Shown here piece after piece: positions 10,940 to 22,541 of a stretch of DNA of 64,000 nt. How positions within the stretch are numbered: the stretch's first letter is position 1; each line of letters opens with the position of its first letter. Made by a program: the position numbers and the translations under genes. The stretch spans positions 43,106,719 to 43,170,718 of the forward strand of contig OX424560.1 in NCBI GenBank assembly GCA_949152475.1. Reading direction: 5' to 3'. The stretch is from Terebella lapidaria (taxonomy: Eukaryota; Annelida; Polychaeta; Terebellida; Terebellidae). Under the pieces are notes generated by a model. The model was not told the origin of the DNA. It saw only the letters and a list, made by a program, of their open reading frames with translations, and ran no database searches.

Positions 10940-12480
10940 TTTGTCTGTTTGTTTGTTTGTGTGCACTCTACAGGTCACAATTTTCGTCGTATCGTCATGA
11001 AACTTCACCAGAAGGTGGACAATCAATTTCGTTCCAAGTGGTAAACTTTTAGGAGGTCAAGGTCAAAAATTGAGGTCAAGGTCATAAAAAAGGTCAAAAT
11101 CGAAAAATCGCGATAACTTCGCTTCTAATTGAGATTATTTTTTCTGGGTATTTTTATATTTTTCTATGGTCAATTCTGCATCATCTGATGCATGTCCGAT
11201 GGTCGTACGACCAAAATTCCCGATTTTCGGTCCAGGTCGAAAATTTGGGGGTCAATAATTTAGGTTTTTCTTGTCTCACAATATTCAAAATCATATTATA
11301 GAGCCAGGTTCCAATATATGTTGCTGATTTTTACTCAGGAGTTGTGCCTTATCACGCAGAACAAGATCCTGAAGTCTCAGAGCTCAGGGTCAAGGATTAG
11401 AGTTAAGGTCATAGTAAAGGTCAAAATCGAAAAATCGTGATAACTCCGCTTCTAATCAAGATTATTTTTTCTGTGTATTTTTATATTTTTCTATGGTCAA
11501 TTCCGCATCACATGATGCATGTCTGATGGTCGTATGACCTAAACTGTCGATTTTCGGTCCAGGTCGAATATTTGGGGGTCATGAACTTAGGTCTTGCTTC
11601 TCTCAATTTTCAAAACCCTATTGTAGAGCCAGGATCCAATATATGTTTCTGATTTTTACTCAGGAGTTGTGCCTTCTGACGCAGAACATGACTGTGAAGT
11701 TATAGGGCTCAAGGTCAAGAATTACAGTTAAGGTCATAGTAAAGGTCAAAATTGAAAAATCGTGATAACTCCGCTTGTAATGATGATTATTTTTTCTGAT
11801 TATTTTTGTATTTTTCTATGGTCAAATCCGCATCATATGATACATGTCCGATGGTCGTATTACCAAAACTCTGGATTTTCGGTCCAGGTCGAAAATTTGG
11901 GGGTCATGAATTTAGGTTTTTCCTGTCTCACAATATTCAAAACCACATTATAGAGCCAGGTGCCAATATATATTGCCGGATTTTACTCAGGAGTTGTGCC
12001 TGATCACGCAGAATAAGATTGTGAAGTTGTAGAACTCAAGGTCACGAGTTTTCCCGATCGAATTCTGCACGCTGCCAGTCCAATGTACAGCCATGGCGTA
12101 ATTCAGTGTTTATCCTGAGCGAAGTCTCTCCTACACACTATACTTTACACGAGTTGAGCTTCAATGAACAGAATGGCGCAGTCAGTAGACGCGTTAGGTG
12201 TGTGTGCAAGGGGTCAGTGGTTCGAATCTCACTGTTGACTGATCTTTTTTTCTTCTAAAATTCAATTCCAAATGACTTTTTCTGTTTCTGAGTGGTCTTG
12301 TAAGCATCCCAAACCTGCCATGCTTTATGTAATTCTATTTTTTCGAATTATAATGATCACCTTTGAAGGAAAAAACACTGTTCCACGAATAGCGACAAAC
12401 TATTTTATCGGGCTTTCTAGTGGTATCATCAAAATCTAGTTTGTTCTTTATATTTAAAGTTACAAGCCGCTTCAAATTCA
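10940..12480. repeat. Diverged copy of 575-2,440, array A with three units
   Basis: It aligns with 575-2,440 throughout but has three array units (AAAATCGAAAAATCG or similar near 11,098, 11,424 and 11,747) instead of four. Homology to 2,440 stops at 12,480/12,481. Confidence 0.9.
12167..12243 (+). repeat. tRNA-derived sequence, second plus-strand copy
   Basis: Counterpart of 2,122-2,200 with a better B box (GTGGTTCGAATCTC) and a following T-run. As there, the arms pair poorly. Confidence 0.5.
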
Positions 12481-12905
12481 GCTGAATATTCTCGTGACCA
12501 TGAACTAGACCTTTGACCATGAACTAGACCTCAGAGTACAAAACGCTTATTATCGACTTTACTGTTTATGAATCAATTGTTAACATATAGAAGTAATATA
12601 TGCTGAATATTGTCACGACCTTGAATTTAATCTTTGGGGCCTTATTTCCAAGGTCATAGGACAAATGGCCAATATTTCGTTTTCTATCAACTTTACAACT
12701 TGAAAATTAATTGTGGACATACAGCTTAGCAATAAACTGTGGACACGATATGTGCTCAACATGATATATGCTCAATGTTCTTGTGACCTTGAATTTGACC
12801 AGTGACCTTATTTTTAAGGTAGCCAGACAAAATGGTTATTATCTAAAATGAAAAACATATATTGTCCGGTATCTTAACCCTTGGGCTAATTTTTAGCACT
12901 CGAGA
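12481..12905 (-). repeat. Inverted fragment of array E (134-bp family)
   Basis: On the minus strand it reads the array E phrases (GGTCAAATTCAAGGTCA, GAATATTCAGC, GTCGATAATAAGCG-like) about three times. It ends in TTAGCCCAAGGGTTAAGATACC, which matches the unit border at 57,143 and 58,786. Confidence 0.7.
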
Positions 12906-13490
12906 TGTCACAATTTAGATCAAATCATAATATTATTATCGGTCATCAAGTGGGTAGGTCAAATAAAATCAACTGAATAACTTCTGAGAGGTCAAGGTAA
13001 AAAATGAGGTCAAGGTTTGAATTCTTAGTGATTTTCAAAATTTCAGATATAACCTGTATTGACATGAATTTGATATAGTCTTCGGTGTACCCAGATCAAT
13101 TTATGACATACCAATATCCGTAAACAAGCAGATCAAAATGATGATACTATGCACAAAAAGTGAACAAGTCAGTGCTTATTAATTTATTAATGCAATTATC
13201 ATCACAGGGAAGGTAATTCATGACAAAGACATTACAAAACTAACCATATATTCCGACATGCATATAATGAAATGATTGGTATATTTATTTTTGATATTGC
13301 CCTGCAAAGACTATTTTTCAATCACCATGATTTTTGATGTATCAGAGTCTTATTCTTATAAGCTTTCCGAATTCATGTGAAATTTCTTATTGTGTGACTT
13401 GCATTGCATTTCTTGATTTAGCCAATTTGGGACATTTCTTCTATTGTGCAACTTTCTTTGAATGATAAATCGATGACTCGATGTGATGAA
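12906..13490. other. No gene seen
   Basis: AT-rich sequence with a few AGGTCA motifs (12,955-13,015). Nothing else can be supported. Confidence 0.5.
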
Positions 13491-13496
13491 ATGATG

Positions 13497-13586
13497 CTTA
13501 CGGGCAAACTAATGCCACGCCAGAGGCAATTATGAAATGAACACATGTTGCTTACGGGCAACTTAATGCCACGCCAGAGGCAAACT
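13497..13586. repeat. Twin GC-rich palindromic motif left of the Helentron
   Basis: GCTTACGGGCAA, then TTAATGCCACGCCAGAGGCA or close to it, occurs twice about 55 bp apart in otherwise AT-rich DNA. Each copy can form TGCC-N8-GGCA, and TTGC-N6-GCAA is present in the second. It lies on the 3' side of the minus-strand Helentron and is a candidate terminal or subterminal hairpin. That role is inference. Confidence 0.4.
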
Positions 13587-14039
13587 TAATGTGGGGAAAA
13601 AAAACTTGGTACCTCCTGGTAAATCACAGTGGTTTCAGTCCCTAATAATCTGTTCACACACCACGAATAATTTCTAACACCTGGAAGCATGTCGTGGATA
13701 ATAAGATGATTTTCACATGAATTCTGAGAATGTAATTACAATTGGATCAAATACCCAGTTTACAGAGAATTAACTTTACATGCACTAGAAACAAAAGCAG
13801 CAACAAAAATAATAAAAATCATAAATTTTGTCAATCAAAATCTTGATTCACATTTGGCGTTAGGATGAAAACGCGTATAATCAACATATTATATTAATCC
13901 AATAAGTTTTAGAAAACAAATTGATGATGAATTCTGTATACAAAAAGACCGAGTAACCACTATAAAAAAATAATTCCAAATTATGAGGTCATTGAACCAA
14001 CGTTTCAGTCAACACACAGGCATTGATTACAAAGGTTTC

Positions 14040-14690
14040 GACAATTCAATGAAAAACATGACAAAAATCAGACATCATCATATGTCAAACATTTTTAAGT
14101 TACCACAGAAAAATTATTCATGCATGTTCACTTATTCAGTACAAAAACCTAAAGGAAGCATTATCGTAGTCACCAGACATACATTCGTTGCACATGTATC
14201 GATAATTCAATGATATAGCATATCAAAATTAGACATAATCATATGTCAAACATTTTTCAGTTACCACGCAATGAATCAGACATGTTCACTTTTTAGTGGA
14301 AAAAGTAAAGGAAACATTATTGTAGACATGATCTCATATCAAGCCTTTTTCATTTAACACAGAAACAATCATCAGATATGCCACAATTATTCAATGAACA
14401 GAACTAGAGAAACAATATTCTGGACATGATCACCTGTCAAACATTTTTCAGTTACCAGTGAAACATTCATCAGACATTTCACTATTATTAATTACAGAAA
14501 CAATTAACAGAAACAAACATTATTGTAGACATAATAACATGTTAAATATTTCATGGTTACCATAGAAACATTCCTCAGACATGTTACAATTATTTGATGA
14601 ATAAAACAAGAGAAAACGTTATTGCAGACATATTCGCATAAATATTTTTTAGTTACGACAGAAACATTCATCACACATGGCAAGTCACGT
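14040..14690. repeat. Degenerate tandem repeat, about six units of 100-140 bp
   Basis: The phrase CATATGTCAAACATTTTTCAG followed by TTACCACAGAAAC, ATCAGACATG and ACATTATTGTAGACAT recurs with drift about six times. It has no convincing coding potential. It is on the 3' flank of the Helentron reading frame. Confidence 0.65.
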
Positions 14691-14699
14691 GATGTCATG

Positions 14700-15716
14700 G
14701 TTGATTTTCGGTGACAATAAAAATAAACCTTGTTTAATATAAATAGAACTCCATTAAAAACTCAAATTACTCATGTATCACAAAAGGTGTAATTAATGAG
14801 CAGACGTGGAGAAAACACAAACACATATCCACAGCCACCCCCCTCCCCCCACACAGATATATAGTGTATATATACCAAACATAAGTACTCATTCAAATTG
14901 CATTTCAAACAACGCATGAATGACGTTGAATGTAAAAAAAAAATAGAAAAAAAAACATGAAAAAGGGTGGAAAAAGAACCATTCCACTATCACGCTGGCA
15001 TCAGACCACACTGTGTCATCACTATGATCACAAGGCTAGTCTTGTGAACATAAGTAGAACAACAATGACGATATTACAATGGAGTTTAAGTCAATATTGA
15101 GGAGGTAATTGCAAGAATATGTATAAAGTCAATAACAACAACCAAAATAAATCACAAACACTTATATGGTTTGTATAAATATACAAGAACAATATGTGTA
15201 CATAAAAAATCAACAGCATGAAATCTGACCATACAAAACAATTGCATGTACATCACACGTAACGATGCCAAGAACAACAGTAAACAAATCGTATGCATTT
15301 CTCTTTAGGTATATGGGCATGTATATGTCAATAACAAAATAGCATGTGTATACCAGAACAGCAAGAACAGTAATAAATAATTATTGTATAATAATAATAA
15401 TTCATAACAATAATAGTAATATAGTAATTCATAACAATAATAGTAATAATATATGGATCTTTATATACATGTACATGCAGAGAATGGCATATGTATAACA
15501 AAACGACAACAACAATAGATAATAATAATAATTTAAGATGATTAACTAAATTAAAATTTAAGATGAATAATTAAATTAATAATTAACACTATAATAATAA
15601 TAATAATTATAATAATAATAATAATAATTTAATATGAGGGGATGATGCAGATAATGTGATGATTAGGACGAGGTACTTGAGTATGTCCATATGTGTCATT
15701 TGCGTTGTCCAAACAT
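14700..15716. other. AT-rich 3' flank with AAT microsatellite
   Basis: No gene is seen. ATA/AAT-rich simple sequence occurs at about 15,375-15,455 and 15,515-15,635. It is probably the 3' untranslated part of the minus-strand Helentron. Confidence 0.6.
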
Positions 15717-18700
15717 TCAAACTTCTGTTGTTAGAAAGGTAGCATCATGGTCTGAATAATATATGTCACATACATCTACAAATGACTGAATCTTGGACGC
15801 TGGTGAATTTTTATTGTAATATATATGATCCAGAAGACTACCCGAATCTGTAGTTGGTTTGTCAACATACTGATCAAATCCATAATACTTCATCATTCTA
15901 ACAATAGACGAATCCTGACTATCAATTAAATCATCATTGAAGTCTCCGACAACTACTGTTGGAACACTGAGTGGCATCATCTGCAATAATGATTCTAGTA
16001 GTGCAACAAATCTTGACATTGGTGTCGATGGTGGCCTGTACACTACAACAACAATGAGGCGCCTACTTGTATTTTTTATCAAGACCACATTTGATTCCAA
16101 TCCTTCTACATCAAACAGAAGTTCTTCAGTGTTCAACCAGTCAGCAGTACACACCAGAAGTCCATGACTATTTCTATGCTCATCTGTGTTTTTCCTTGAT
16201 GCGACATATTTGTACTTTTCCAGAAATAAATCAATTTGATGATCTTTCGATAAGTAAGTTTCTGTAAAGCACATTATTTCACAGTGCGAGTACATGCTAT
16301 CACCTGCTAGGAAATATCTTATGTTGAGATGTCCAATTGTCAGCCATGTTGGTTTTTCCAACTTATTCATGTGTCGAACAGGCATAGGTGGTAACAGATT
16401 TTTGCGCATGTCATCCATAACAGGCAATACTTTTTTATTTGCACGAATTCCTGAAGCGTCAAAATCGGTTATGTACAAATCACAAAGTTTTTTTACACGA
16501 CTGAACGCCACATACGCTTGTCCATTTCCAAATTTCTTTGCACCTTTCATACTGACAACAATTTTCTCTAAAGTAAGACCTTGACACTTGTGAATTGTAA
16601 TTGCCCATGCTAAAGTCAAAGGAAATTGCAAACGCGTCACCTGTGTAGTCTTGTGTCCAACTTTGTCAAACATGCCCTCATGACGCTTAATTGGCACAGC
16701 TTCTGGAAATTCGTCTTTCCACTGACTAACAGCAATAGCATGTTTTCCCACATTTGGGTTGCTGAATTTCACAAACACAATGACAACATTACCGGAGTTG
16801 TTCTGTTTCATCCCTTGTACTGATCCTATGACACCATTAACAAGGCCATCTGACACATCAATGTTATATATCAGCATAACATTTGCGCCCACTGCCAATT
16901 CTAACTCTGTATGAAGTCCAGCAGTTTCTGATCTTTTTTGTCGAGTACATACATTTGTTAAATCAATCAGCCCGGTGCTATCCTTTTTGCTATCCACTGC
17001 AGGAATTGTCACTCGATCAGACTCAGGTGCAATGTCTACTAGTCTCTGTGCATTCCACGCATCGACATCAGCATTGAAAGCAAAGACATGCAAGGCATTC
17101 ATTGGATAGTCAGGATGTGTCTGATCAATGTTTCTGGACTGTAAAATTTCTATGTCTTCATCAGTTGCATTCCCAGTTCTCAGTCGGCACAATAGCTCTG
17201 CAAAGTCGGTGTCCCCTATTTGTCTCATAACTTCATCTAGCTCATGCAGCATAAAATGATCCTTCCAGAGCGAGCCACTCAAATTTGCTAATTTACTCTT
17301 GTATGGACTGTATATTTGTGACTGACGTACAGGTGGTAATTGGTATAGGTCACCAACTGCTAAGATACAAACATTTCCAAAAAGTGTGTCATCGCCTGTA
17401 TTTCCCTTGATCTCACATAGTCTTTTGTGGATACTGAGCAGCATATCAGAGCCAACCATGGAAATTTCGTCTATGACCAACACCACCACATTTTCTAGAT
17501 TGGAACGAAGTGTGTTCATCTTTTCAAATGTCAGTGCATCTGCGCTGTTTCCATACTTCAAGATTCGCAAAAGCAAAGCCGAATGAACAGTCATTCCATC
17601 GATACTGAATGCTGCTACGCCTGTGGGTGCTGTCAGTAATATGATGATGTCTGAAGGTTTTACTTTTCTCGACAAACGCAATAGCTTTTTTGTTTCTGCA
17701 TGTATCAATTTAATAACATGACTCTTACCGACACCACCAGGTCCACTCAAAAATATTCTATAAGGCTTCACAGGTCTGCCATTTTTCATGTCTAGTACAG
17801 CATCCTTACACCATTGTCTGTGAAACATCACAATTTGCTTTTGTTTGTCATTCAGGCTGCGCATCATCATTCTAATCTCTTTTGGTGACAAATCAGTTTG
17901 GTTCTTCTCTTTTTCATAACGAAGTGCAATATCAGATGTTGGAGGACACTGCGGATTTTCAAACATTGATGCATTTGCAGCTAAATCCTCATCAGCAATA
18001 TCCAAACTAATTTCAACAGGTTCGTTCCTGTCCTGTTTTTCAGCATGTTCATTGCCTGGTGCTAAGTCAGCCCATATGTGTTCTGGTGCCCCATTATGTT
18101 GATTGTGTTCCATAGCTTGTTCCATGTCAGCCACATCTGAACAATATAAACTCTCATTTGACGTTACAATGTCTACCACACTTTCGTAGCGTTCAAGGTA
18201 GTTGTCAAAATCTCCCAAGATATCAACTTGTTCTACTCGCCAAGGAAAGTACAACATTAACTTGGATCGGAAGAAATTTGATGGTTCTTTTTCCATGCTG
18301 ACTTTCCTGAATCTTATGACAGCTTCTTGTCTTCTTTTGCGCATTATTGTTTTACCATCTTTCAGTTTAATTTGCTTTGGCATATTCAGCCTTCTTGCAT
18401 CGTCAGATGGGTCTTCATTCTCTTCAAGTACTGAAGGCACACTGTCATCACTGTCATTATCGTTCTCATTGTAGTTTACTGAATAATTTGCAGCAAACAC
18501 AGCAAGGCACATAGCTTCCAATGCATCAGGTCTCAAAGCGTACCGCTCTACTACGTTGCTTTGAAAAACGTCTTCATCTCCATCGTCAGCATCTTTTAAC
18601 TGCTCTTTTGTTTTCAACACTGCAACTCGTTGGTCTACTGGGTCAGTATTGACAAACACGACCTTGCGACTCAATTTCTTCAAGGGCATTGACAATATTC

Positions 18701-21700
18701 TGTACGCTGCTTCTTGTGCACTCAGTTCTCTGTGATTCAGAAACGTAGCCCCAATATGCCTCATCATGCTCTGTACATCTTTATCATGATACTCTTTACA
18801 TGCCTGCTTCAGTAATTCTCCCATTCCACTTTCATCTTTTGTAAGATAACTAGCGATATAAGCAACACATGCCCATGGGTCTAAAATCATCTGTATGTCG
18901 ATGTTGGCTTTCCATGCTTTCATCAAAGTTGGATTGTATTGGTTGATATTTTGTTCCTTTGGCGTCCTCTCCATCACAACATTTGAACCTTTTTGAGAAA
19001 CTGACAGGGCAGACATATACTGCTGTTCTGTAATACATGCTTGATCACATAGGTCATGTAATGAAATATCACTACAGTCTTTCGCTGTCAATATGTCCTG
19101 CACATTTTTCAGAGTGTCCTTGGCAGTTATTTTCGTTTGTTGACTCAATTCGTCAGTGTCAGGTTCTCTGGCAATCATTGTTTTTGCACTGGGTGGTTTT
19201 GGGAAATGAAATCGACATGATCCTCTCTTCCGGCAGTAAGATGAATGACTGTGGCCTTGTACTTTTGTCACCAAATCTGAGAGCTCTGGGTCATCATCTG
19301 GTAAAGCACACGTGATGTACTTGTCAATGAATTCACATAACTTTTCATCCGAATCTTTGTCAATTTTAGGAGCATTCTTTATCCACAGCAAAGTGTGTGC
19401 ATGAGGTGACCCACGAGCTTGAAACTCTATTCTGATGACATAGTGCAATACTTCTCCTACTGGGCGAGCGTTTGATTTTAACACGTCTTTGAAGAATAAC
19501 TCCAGTCGGTATTGGAATTGCCTTGCAGCTGTTACAGGATTGCGTCTGAGCCAATCGCATTTTTCTTTGTACGACATTTTAGCAACTTCTTCATCAGTCA
19601 AGATCGTGCCATATTGTTGTGCAATTGTCTGAATTATATCTGGCCATTGCATGTCTGCACAAGATAAAGTCAAGAAAAATGTCGGTAAGCCAAATTGTCG
19701 GATCATTGCTAACACGTCATACAACAATGTCTGAAAGTAGCCAGGTGTACCTCGAACATTTTTTAGGATCTTGTATGCAACATCTGCTTTCAACATATCA
19801 TTTAACTTACTCACATTCTTCAGCAAGCCAACATTCAATCTTTCTCCTTGAAATTCTTTACCAGCACATCTGCGATATATGTAATGGTTTATGTCACTGT
19901 GAACTTGCTGATTCTCCACTGCATACTGTGCACTGAGCAGATACTCCACGGACTGCGCAAATCTACCGTCACGATCAAGTAGTCTTTGATTGAAGTACTT
20001 TCTTGGGGTTAAATGAACTTCTCTATCCGTAGTCATGGCATTTGTTCCATCAGGATACTTCTCTGGGTTCGAGAGTTCTTCGAAGTAAGGATCACTCAAT
20101 AACGGTATCGGTTTTTGGTCTTCGGCAGGAGCAATGTTCAGTGTTGCATTTTCAAACTGTGAAGAGTCGTTTATGACGCTAGACTCATGTGGCAATCCTC
20201 GAGTGGCTACAGCATTTTCAAAAGCTTTCCGGTCTTCTTCATCCAAGTCAGCATCTGATTCGATAGCACTCTCTTCCCCAATATCATTTTGTGATTTCAC
20301 TTCAGCAACTTCTTTCTCTTCCATTGGTACAAGTATAACATAATGGTTTTGCCCGATCAGTCCCAAGTCAAATTCGTTGTTTATATCATTCCTGGATACC
20401 ACAAGAATAGGTACATCATGGCCAGTCTGGTGAACTTTTATTTTCAATGAATAATAATCAGCAATTGCTTGCAAAGCAATGTTTTCTCCCCACTGATTAC
20501 CATAGCTCAGGTCATCTAGATATTTTATCCAGCGCACCTCTTTTCGTGATTCAAAGTCTTCAATTCTTTCTATAGCTCTGTCTACTTCAGATGGTTGCTC
20601 AGTATCTGCGTGCCCATTTCCACATCTTTCATCTACATCAATCCTCGCACATACGAAATCACGATACCACTCTGAATGTTCCCTCATGTGTTCTGCTGTT
20701 ACGTTGCGCAGATTTTCTGGCGTCACTGTGACTACACGAAGTCGTTCCAATTGGTAGCACACTGAACTGAACATGCAGTTTCCATCACCTGGTACGTCAA
20801 TCACAGTCATTTCTTTGCCATTGGCAACATCATGGATTGTGTTATTAACATTGCTGAGGACTTGCTGAATAGGTACAGGTCTTTCAAAGTTGGCCTTCAT
20901 TTCATCAGGCGATATGGTATCTGTACTAACGATCACCCTGTCATATTGTTCTTTGGTAACGTTGAGATCAACTGTGGTATCAGTAAATGTAACCTCGGAA
21001 TCATCTGATTTTGTCATAGCATGCCACAGCTCTGGACTGTCTACCTGTGCATCCTCTTCCCAGTTGTCATTTATTTTCACATCTTTGTAATGTGGGTTAT
21101 CAGCTTTCAATCGTTTCAAAGCAGCCATTACTCGTTGTGGATCAACATATTGGTACATGTAGTGGCTTTTATAAGCTTGCTTTCTTTTAAATTTCAGAGG
21201 TATCAGTTGGCTTTCGGATGGCAGTCGTGGGAACAAACTGCACACAGTCTCAATTTTAGATGGAACGTTCACTGCTGGTCCATGAATTCCATGCTGTCTG
21301 CCTCTTGGTAACCCCACCATTTTCATAAACGGGATACGTTTACAAACAAGACGTATTTCAAGACTGTTTAGTTCTTTGAGTTCAGCTGGTGGATCCACTA
21401 ACGTTAACTTGTTTGCTTTTGATTGTGCTGGAATTTTTCCACGCTTCAAGCAAGCATGACAGGTTCTGCATATCCATTCACCATCATGAGCTGATCTGAC
21501 TCTGTAGTGAAGTGCTTGTTTTATTACTGATTTTGGTGTTTTTATGTACTGGGTATCGTCAAGGTGCCGAACTGTTACTCTGTACATTAGTCGATGACAA
21601 CAACAGCAAACATAATTACAAGAATCTTTCACTTTGTCCAGAAAATTGTTTACTACACGAGTGATGCTGGGGATCGAACATTTTTTTGTGATTCTCCTGA

Positions 21701-22244
21701 TTTTCATAACATTTTTCATTTTCCCCAAGCGTTCATTTCGTTTGTGGGGTGATTCTTCCTGTCTAATACATTGTTTGGCTTCCTTGTCTTTTTGCAAACG
21801 TTCAATTCGTTTGTCGTTTGTTTCTTCTATTCTTACAGTTGTCATCCCTTTTCTCACTTTTTCCAAACGTTCACTCCTCCTTTGTGGCGATTCTTCCCGT
21901 CTAGTTCTTTGCTTGCCCTCATTGTCTTTTTGCAAACGTTTACTTCGTTTGTCCATTGTTTCTTCTGATCTTACAGTCGCCATGCGTTTTCTCACTTTTT
22001 CCAAACGTTCACTTCTTTTTTCTGTTGTTTCTTCTAATCTTACAGTCGTCATATGTTTTTTCACTTTTTCCAATCGACATCGATGTTCATCTTCGTTTTC
22101 TCTTTCACGTGCCTTTTGTGCTTGTTTTCTAACCTTTGCTAGTCGCTCTATTTCTTGTTCTTTTGTTTCATTTTTACGTTTATTTTGCATTCTAAGTCTG
22201 TTGTCTTTCGACCTTTGTTCAGCACTTTTTTTTCGGCGTGGCAT
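15717..22244 (-). CDS. Helentron replicase: OTU-Rep-helicase-endonuclease protein, 2,175 aa
   Basis: Single uninterrupted frame. In order: a Lys/Arg/Glu-rich N terminus, probably coiled coil, with a repeated KRSERLEKVRK/KRSKRLQKD pattern (about 30-185); Cys-rich zinc-binding-like region (C209, C213-C216, then CRTCHAC at 259-265); OTU cysteine-protease-like domain with D487-G-N-C490 and a distal NHYV histidine; HUH Rep domain with H948-A-H950 and the tyrosine pair in YIASYLTK (1129, 1133); SF1B PIF1-type helicase with GPGGVGKS (1501), VIDEIS (about 1592), GDLYQLPPV and HKCQGLTL (about 1886); AP-endonuclease-like domain from about 1970 with HLNIR, FTET, VYRPP, GDFND, LDHIYY and SDHD. All key residues are present, so it may be active or recently active. 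The family nicks and unwinds donor DNA for rolling-circle transposition. The role of OTU is unknown. The start is the first Met, followed by a basic MPRRKK. Confidence 0.93.
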   Translation of the reverse strand: MPRRKKSAEQRSKDNRLRMQNKRKNETKEQEIERLAKVRKQAQKARERENEDEHRCRLEKVKKHMTTVRLEETTEKRSERLEKVRKRMATVRSEETMDKRSKRLQKDNEGKQRTRREESPQRRSERLEKVRKGMTTVRIEETNDKRIERLQKDKEAKQCIRQEESPHKRNERLGKMKNVMKIRRITKKCSIPSITRVVNNFLDKVKDSCNYVCCCCHRLMYRVTVRHLDDTQYIKTPKSVIKQALHYRVRSAHDGEWICRTCHACLKRGKIPAQSKANKLTLVDPPAELKELNSLEIRLVCKRIPFMKMVGLPRGRQHGIHGPAVNVPSKIETVCSLFPRLPSESQLIPLKFKRKQAYKSHYMYQYVDPQRVMAALKRLKADNPHYKDVKINDNWEEDAQVDSPELWHAMTKSDDSEVTFTDTTVDLNVTKEQYDRVIVSTDTISPDEMKANFERPVPIQQVLSNVNNTIHDVANGKEMTVIDVPGDGNCMFSSVCYQLERLRVVTVTPENLRNVTAEHMREHSEWYRDFVCARIDVDERCGNGHADTEQPSEVDRAIERIEDFESRKEVRWIKYLDDLSYGNQWGENIALQAIADYYSLKIKVHQTGHDVPILVVSRNDINNEFDLGLIGQNHYVILVPMEEKEVAEVKSQNDIGEESAIESDADLDEEDRKAFENAVATRGLPHESSVINDSSQFENATLNIAPAEDQKPIPLLSDPYFEELSNPEKYPDGTNAMTTDREVHLTPRKYFNQRLLDRDGRFAQSVEYLLSAQYAVENQQVHSDINHYIYRRCAGKEFQGERLNVGLLKNVSKLNDMLKADVAYKILKNVRGTPGYFQTLLYDVLAMIRQFGLPTFFLTLSCADMQWPDIIQTIAQQYGTILTDEEVAKMSYKEKCDWLRRNPVTAARQFQYRLELFFKDVLKSNARPVGEVLHYVIRIEFQARGSPHAHTLLWIKNAPKIDKDSDEKLCEFIDKYITCALPDDDPELSDLVTKVQGHSHSSYCRKRGSCRFHFPKPPSAKTMIAREPDTDELSQQTKITAKDTLKNVQDILTAKDCSDISLHDLCDQACITEQQYMSALSVSQKGSNVVMERTPKEQNINQYNPTLMKAWKANIDIQMILDPWACVAYIASYLTKDESGMGELLKQACKEYHDKDVQSMMRHIGATFLNHRELSAQEAAYRILSMPLKKLSRKVVFVNTDPVDQRVAVLKTKEQLKDADDGDEDVFQSNVVERYALRPDALEAMCLAVFAANYSVNYNENDNDSDDSVPSVLEENEDPSDDARRLNMPKQIKLKDGKTIMRKRRQEAVIRFRKVSMEKEPSNFFRSKLMLYFPWRVEQVDILGDFDNYLERYESVVDIVTSNESLYCSDVADMEQAMEHNQHNGAPEHIWADLAPGNEHAEKQDRNEPVEISLDIADEDLAANASMFENPQCPPTSDIALRYEKEKNQTDLSPKEIRMMMRSLNDKQKQIVMFHRQWCKDAVLDMKNGRPVKPYRIFLSGPGGVGKSHVIKLIHAETKKLLRLSRKVKPSDIIILLTAPTGVAAFSIDGMTVHSALLLRILKYGNSADALTFEKMNTLRSNLENVVVLVIDEISMVGSDMLLSIHKRLCEIKGNTGDDTLFGNVCILAVGDLYQLPPVRQSQIYSPYKSKLANLSGSLWKDHFMLHELDEVMRQIGDTDFAELLCRLRTGNATDEDIEILQSRNIDQTHPDYPMNALHVFAFNADVDAWNAQRLVDIAPESDRVTIPAVDSKKDSTGLIDLTNVCTRQKRSETAGLHTELELAVGANVMLIYNIDVSDGLVNGVIGSVQGMKQNNSGNVVIVFVKFSNPNVGKHAIAVSQWKDEFPEAVPIKRHEGMFDKVGHKTTQVTRLQFPLTLAWAITIHKCQGLTLEKIVVSMKGAKKFGNGQAYVAFSRVKKLCDLYITDFDASGIRANKKVLPVMDDMRKNLLPPMPVRHMNKLEKPTWLTIGHLNIRYFLAGDSMYSHCEIMCFTETYLSKDHQIDLFLEKYKYVASRKNTDEHRNSHGLLVCTADWLNTEELLFDVEGLESNVVLIKNTSRRLIVVVVYRPPSTPMSRFVALLESLLQMMPLSVPTVVVGDFNDDLIDSQDSSIVRMMKYYGFDQYVDKPTTDSGSLLDHIYYNKNSPASKIQSFVDVCDIYYSDHDATFLTTEV

Positions 22245-22541
22245 TGTGACAAAATTATACTTGATACAGCTCGTATAGCAATTTACCTATATTTCACATT
22301 CAATAGTCAACCACAATATAATTCAAAGCTTATTTATACTTATCTATTATCAAGCGTTTATTCTGCTTTGTTGCGATATTTATTACACAGATAAAAAGAT
22401 GACATGTACACGGACAAATCAATTTGTGAACGTTATGATAAGCGGGGAGATACTCAAAAAGTTACTTGATTCGTTGTGATATGTTTGGAGCGTTATGATG
22501 AAGAACACCAAATATTCACATAAAATTTATTTTCAAGTGTA

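Noticed and set aside
13983-14213. 76-residue plus-strand frame
   Set aside because: It lies in degenerate tandem repeats of the Helentron flank, with low-complexity composition.
15937-22394. Many plus-strand frames opposite the Helentron, up to 214 residues
   Set aside because: Shadows of the 2,175-residue minus-strand frame. The longest mirrors its Lys/Arg-rich repeats.
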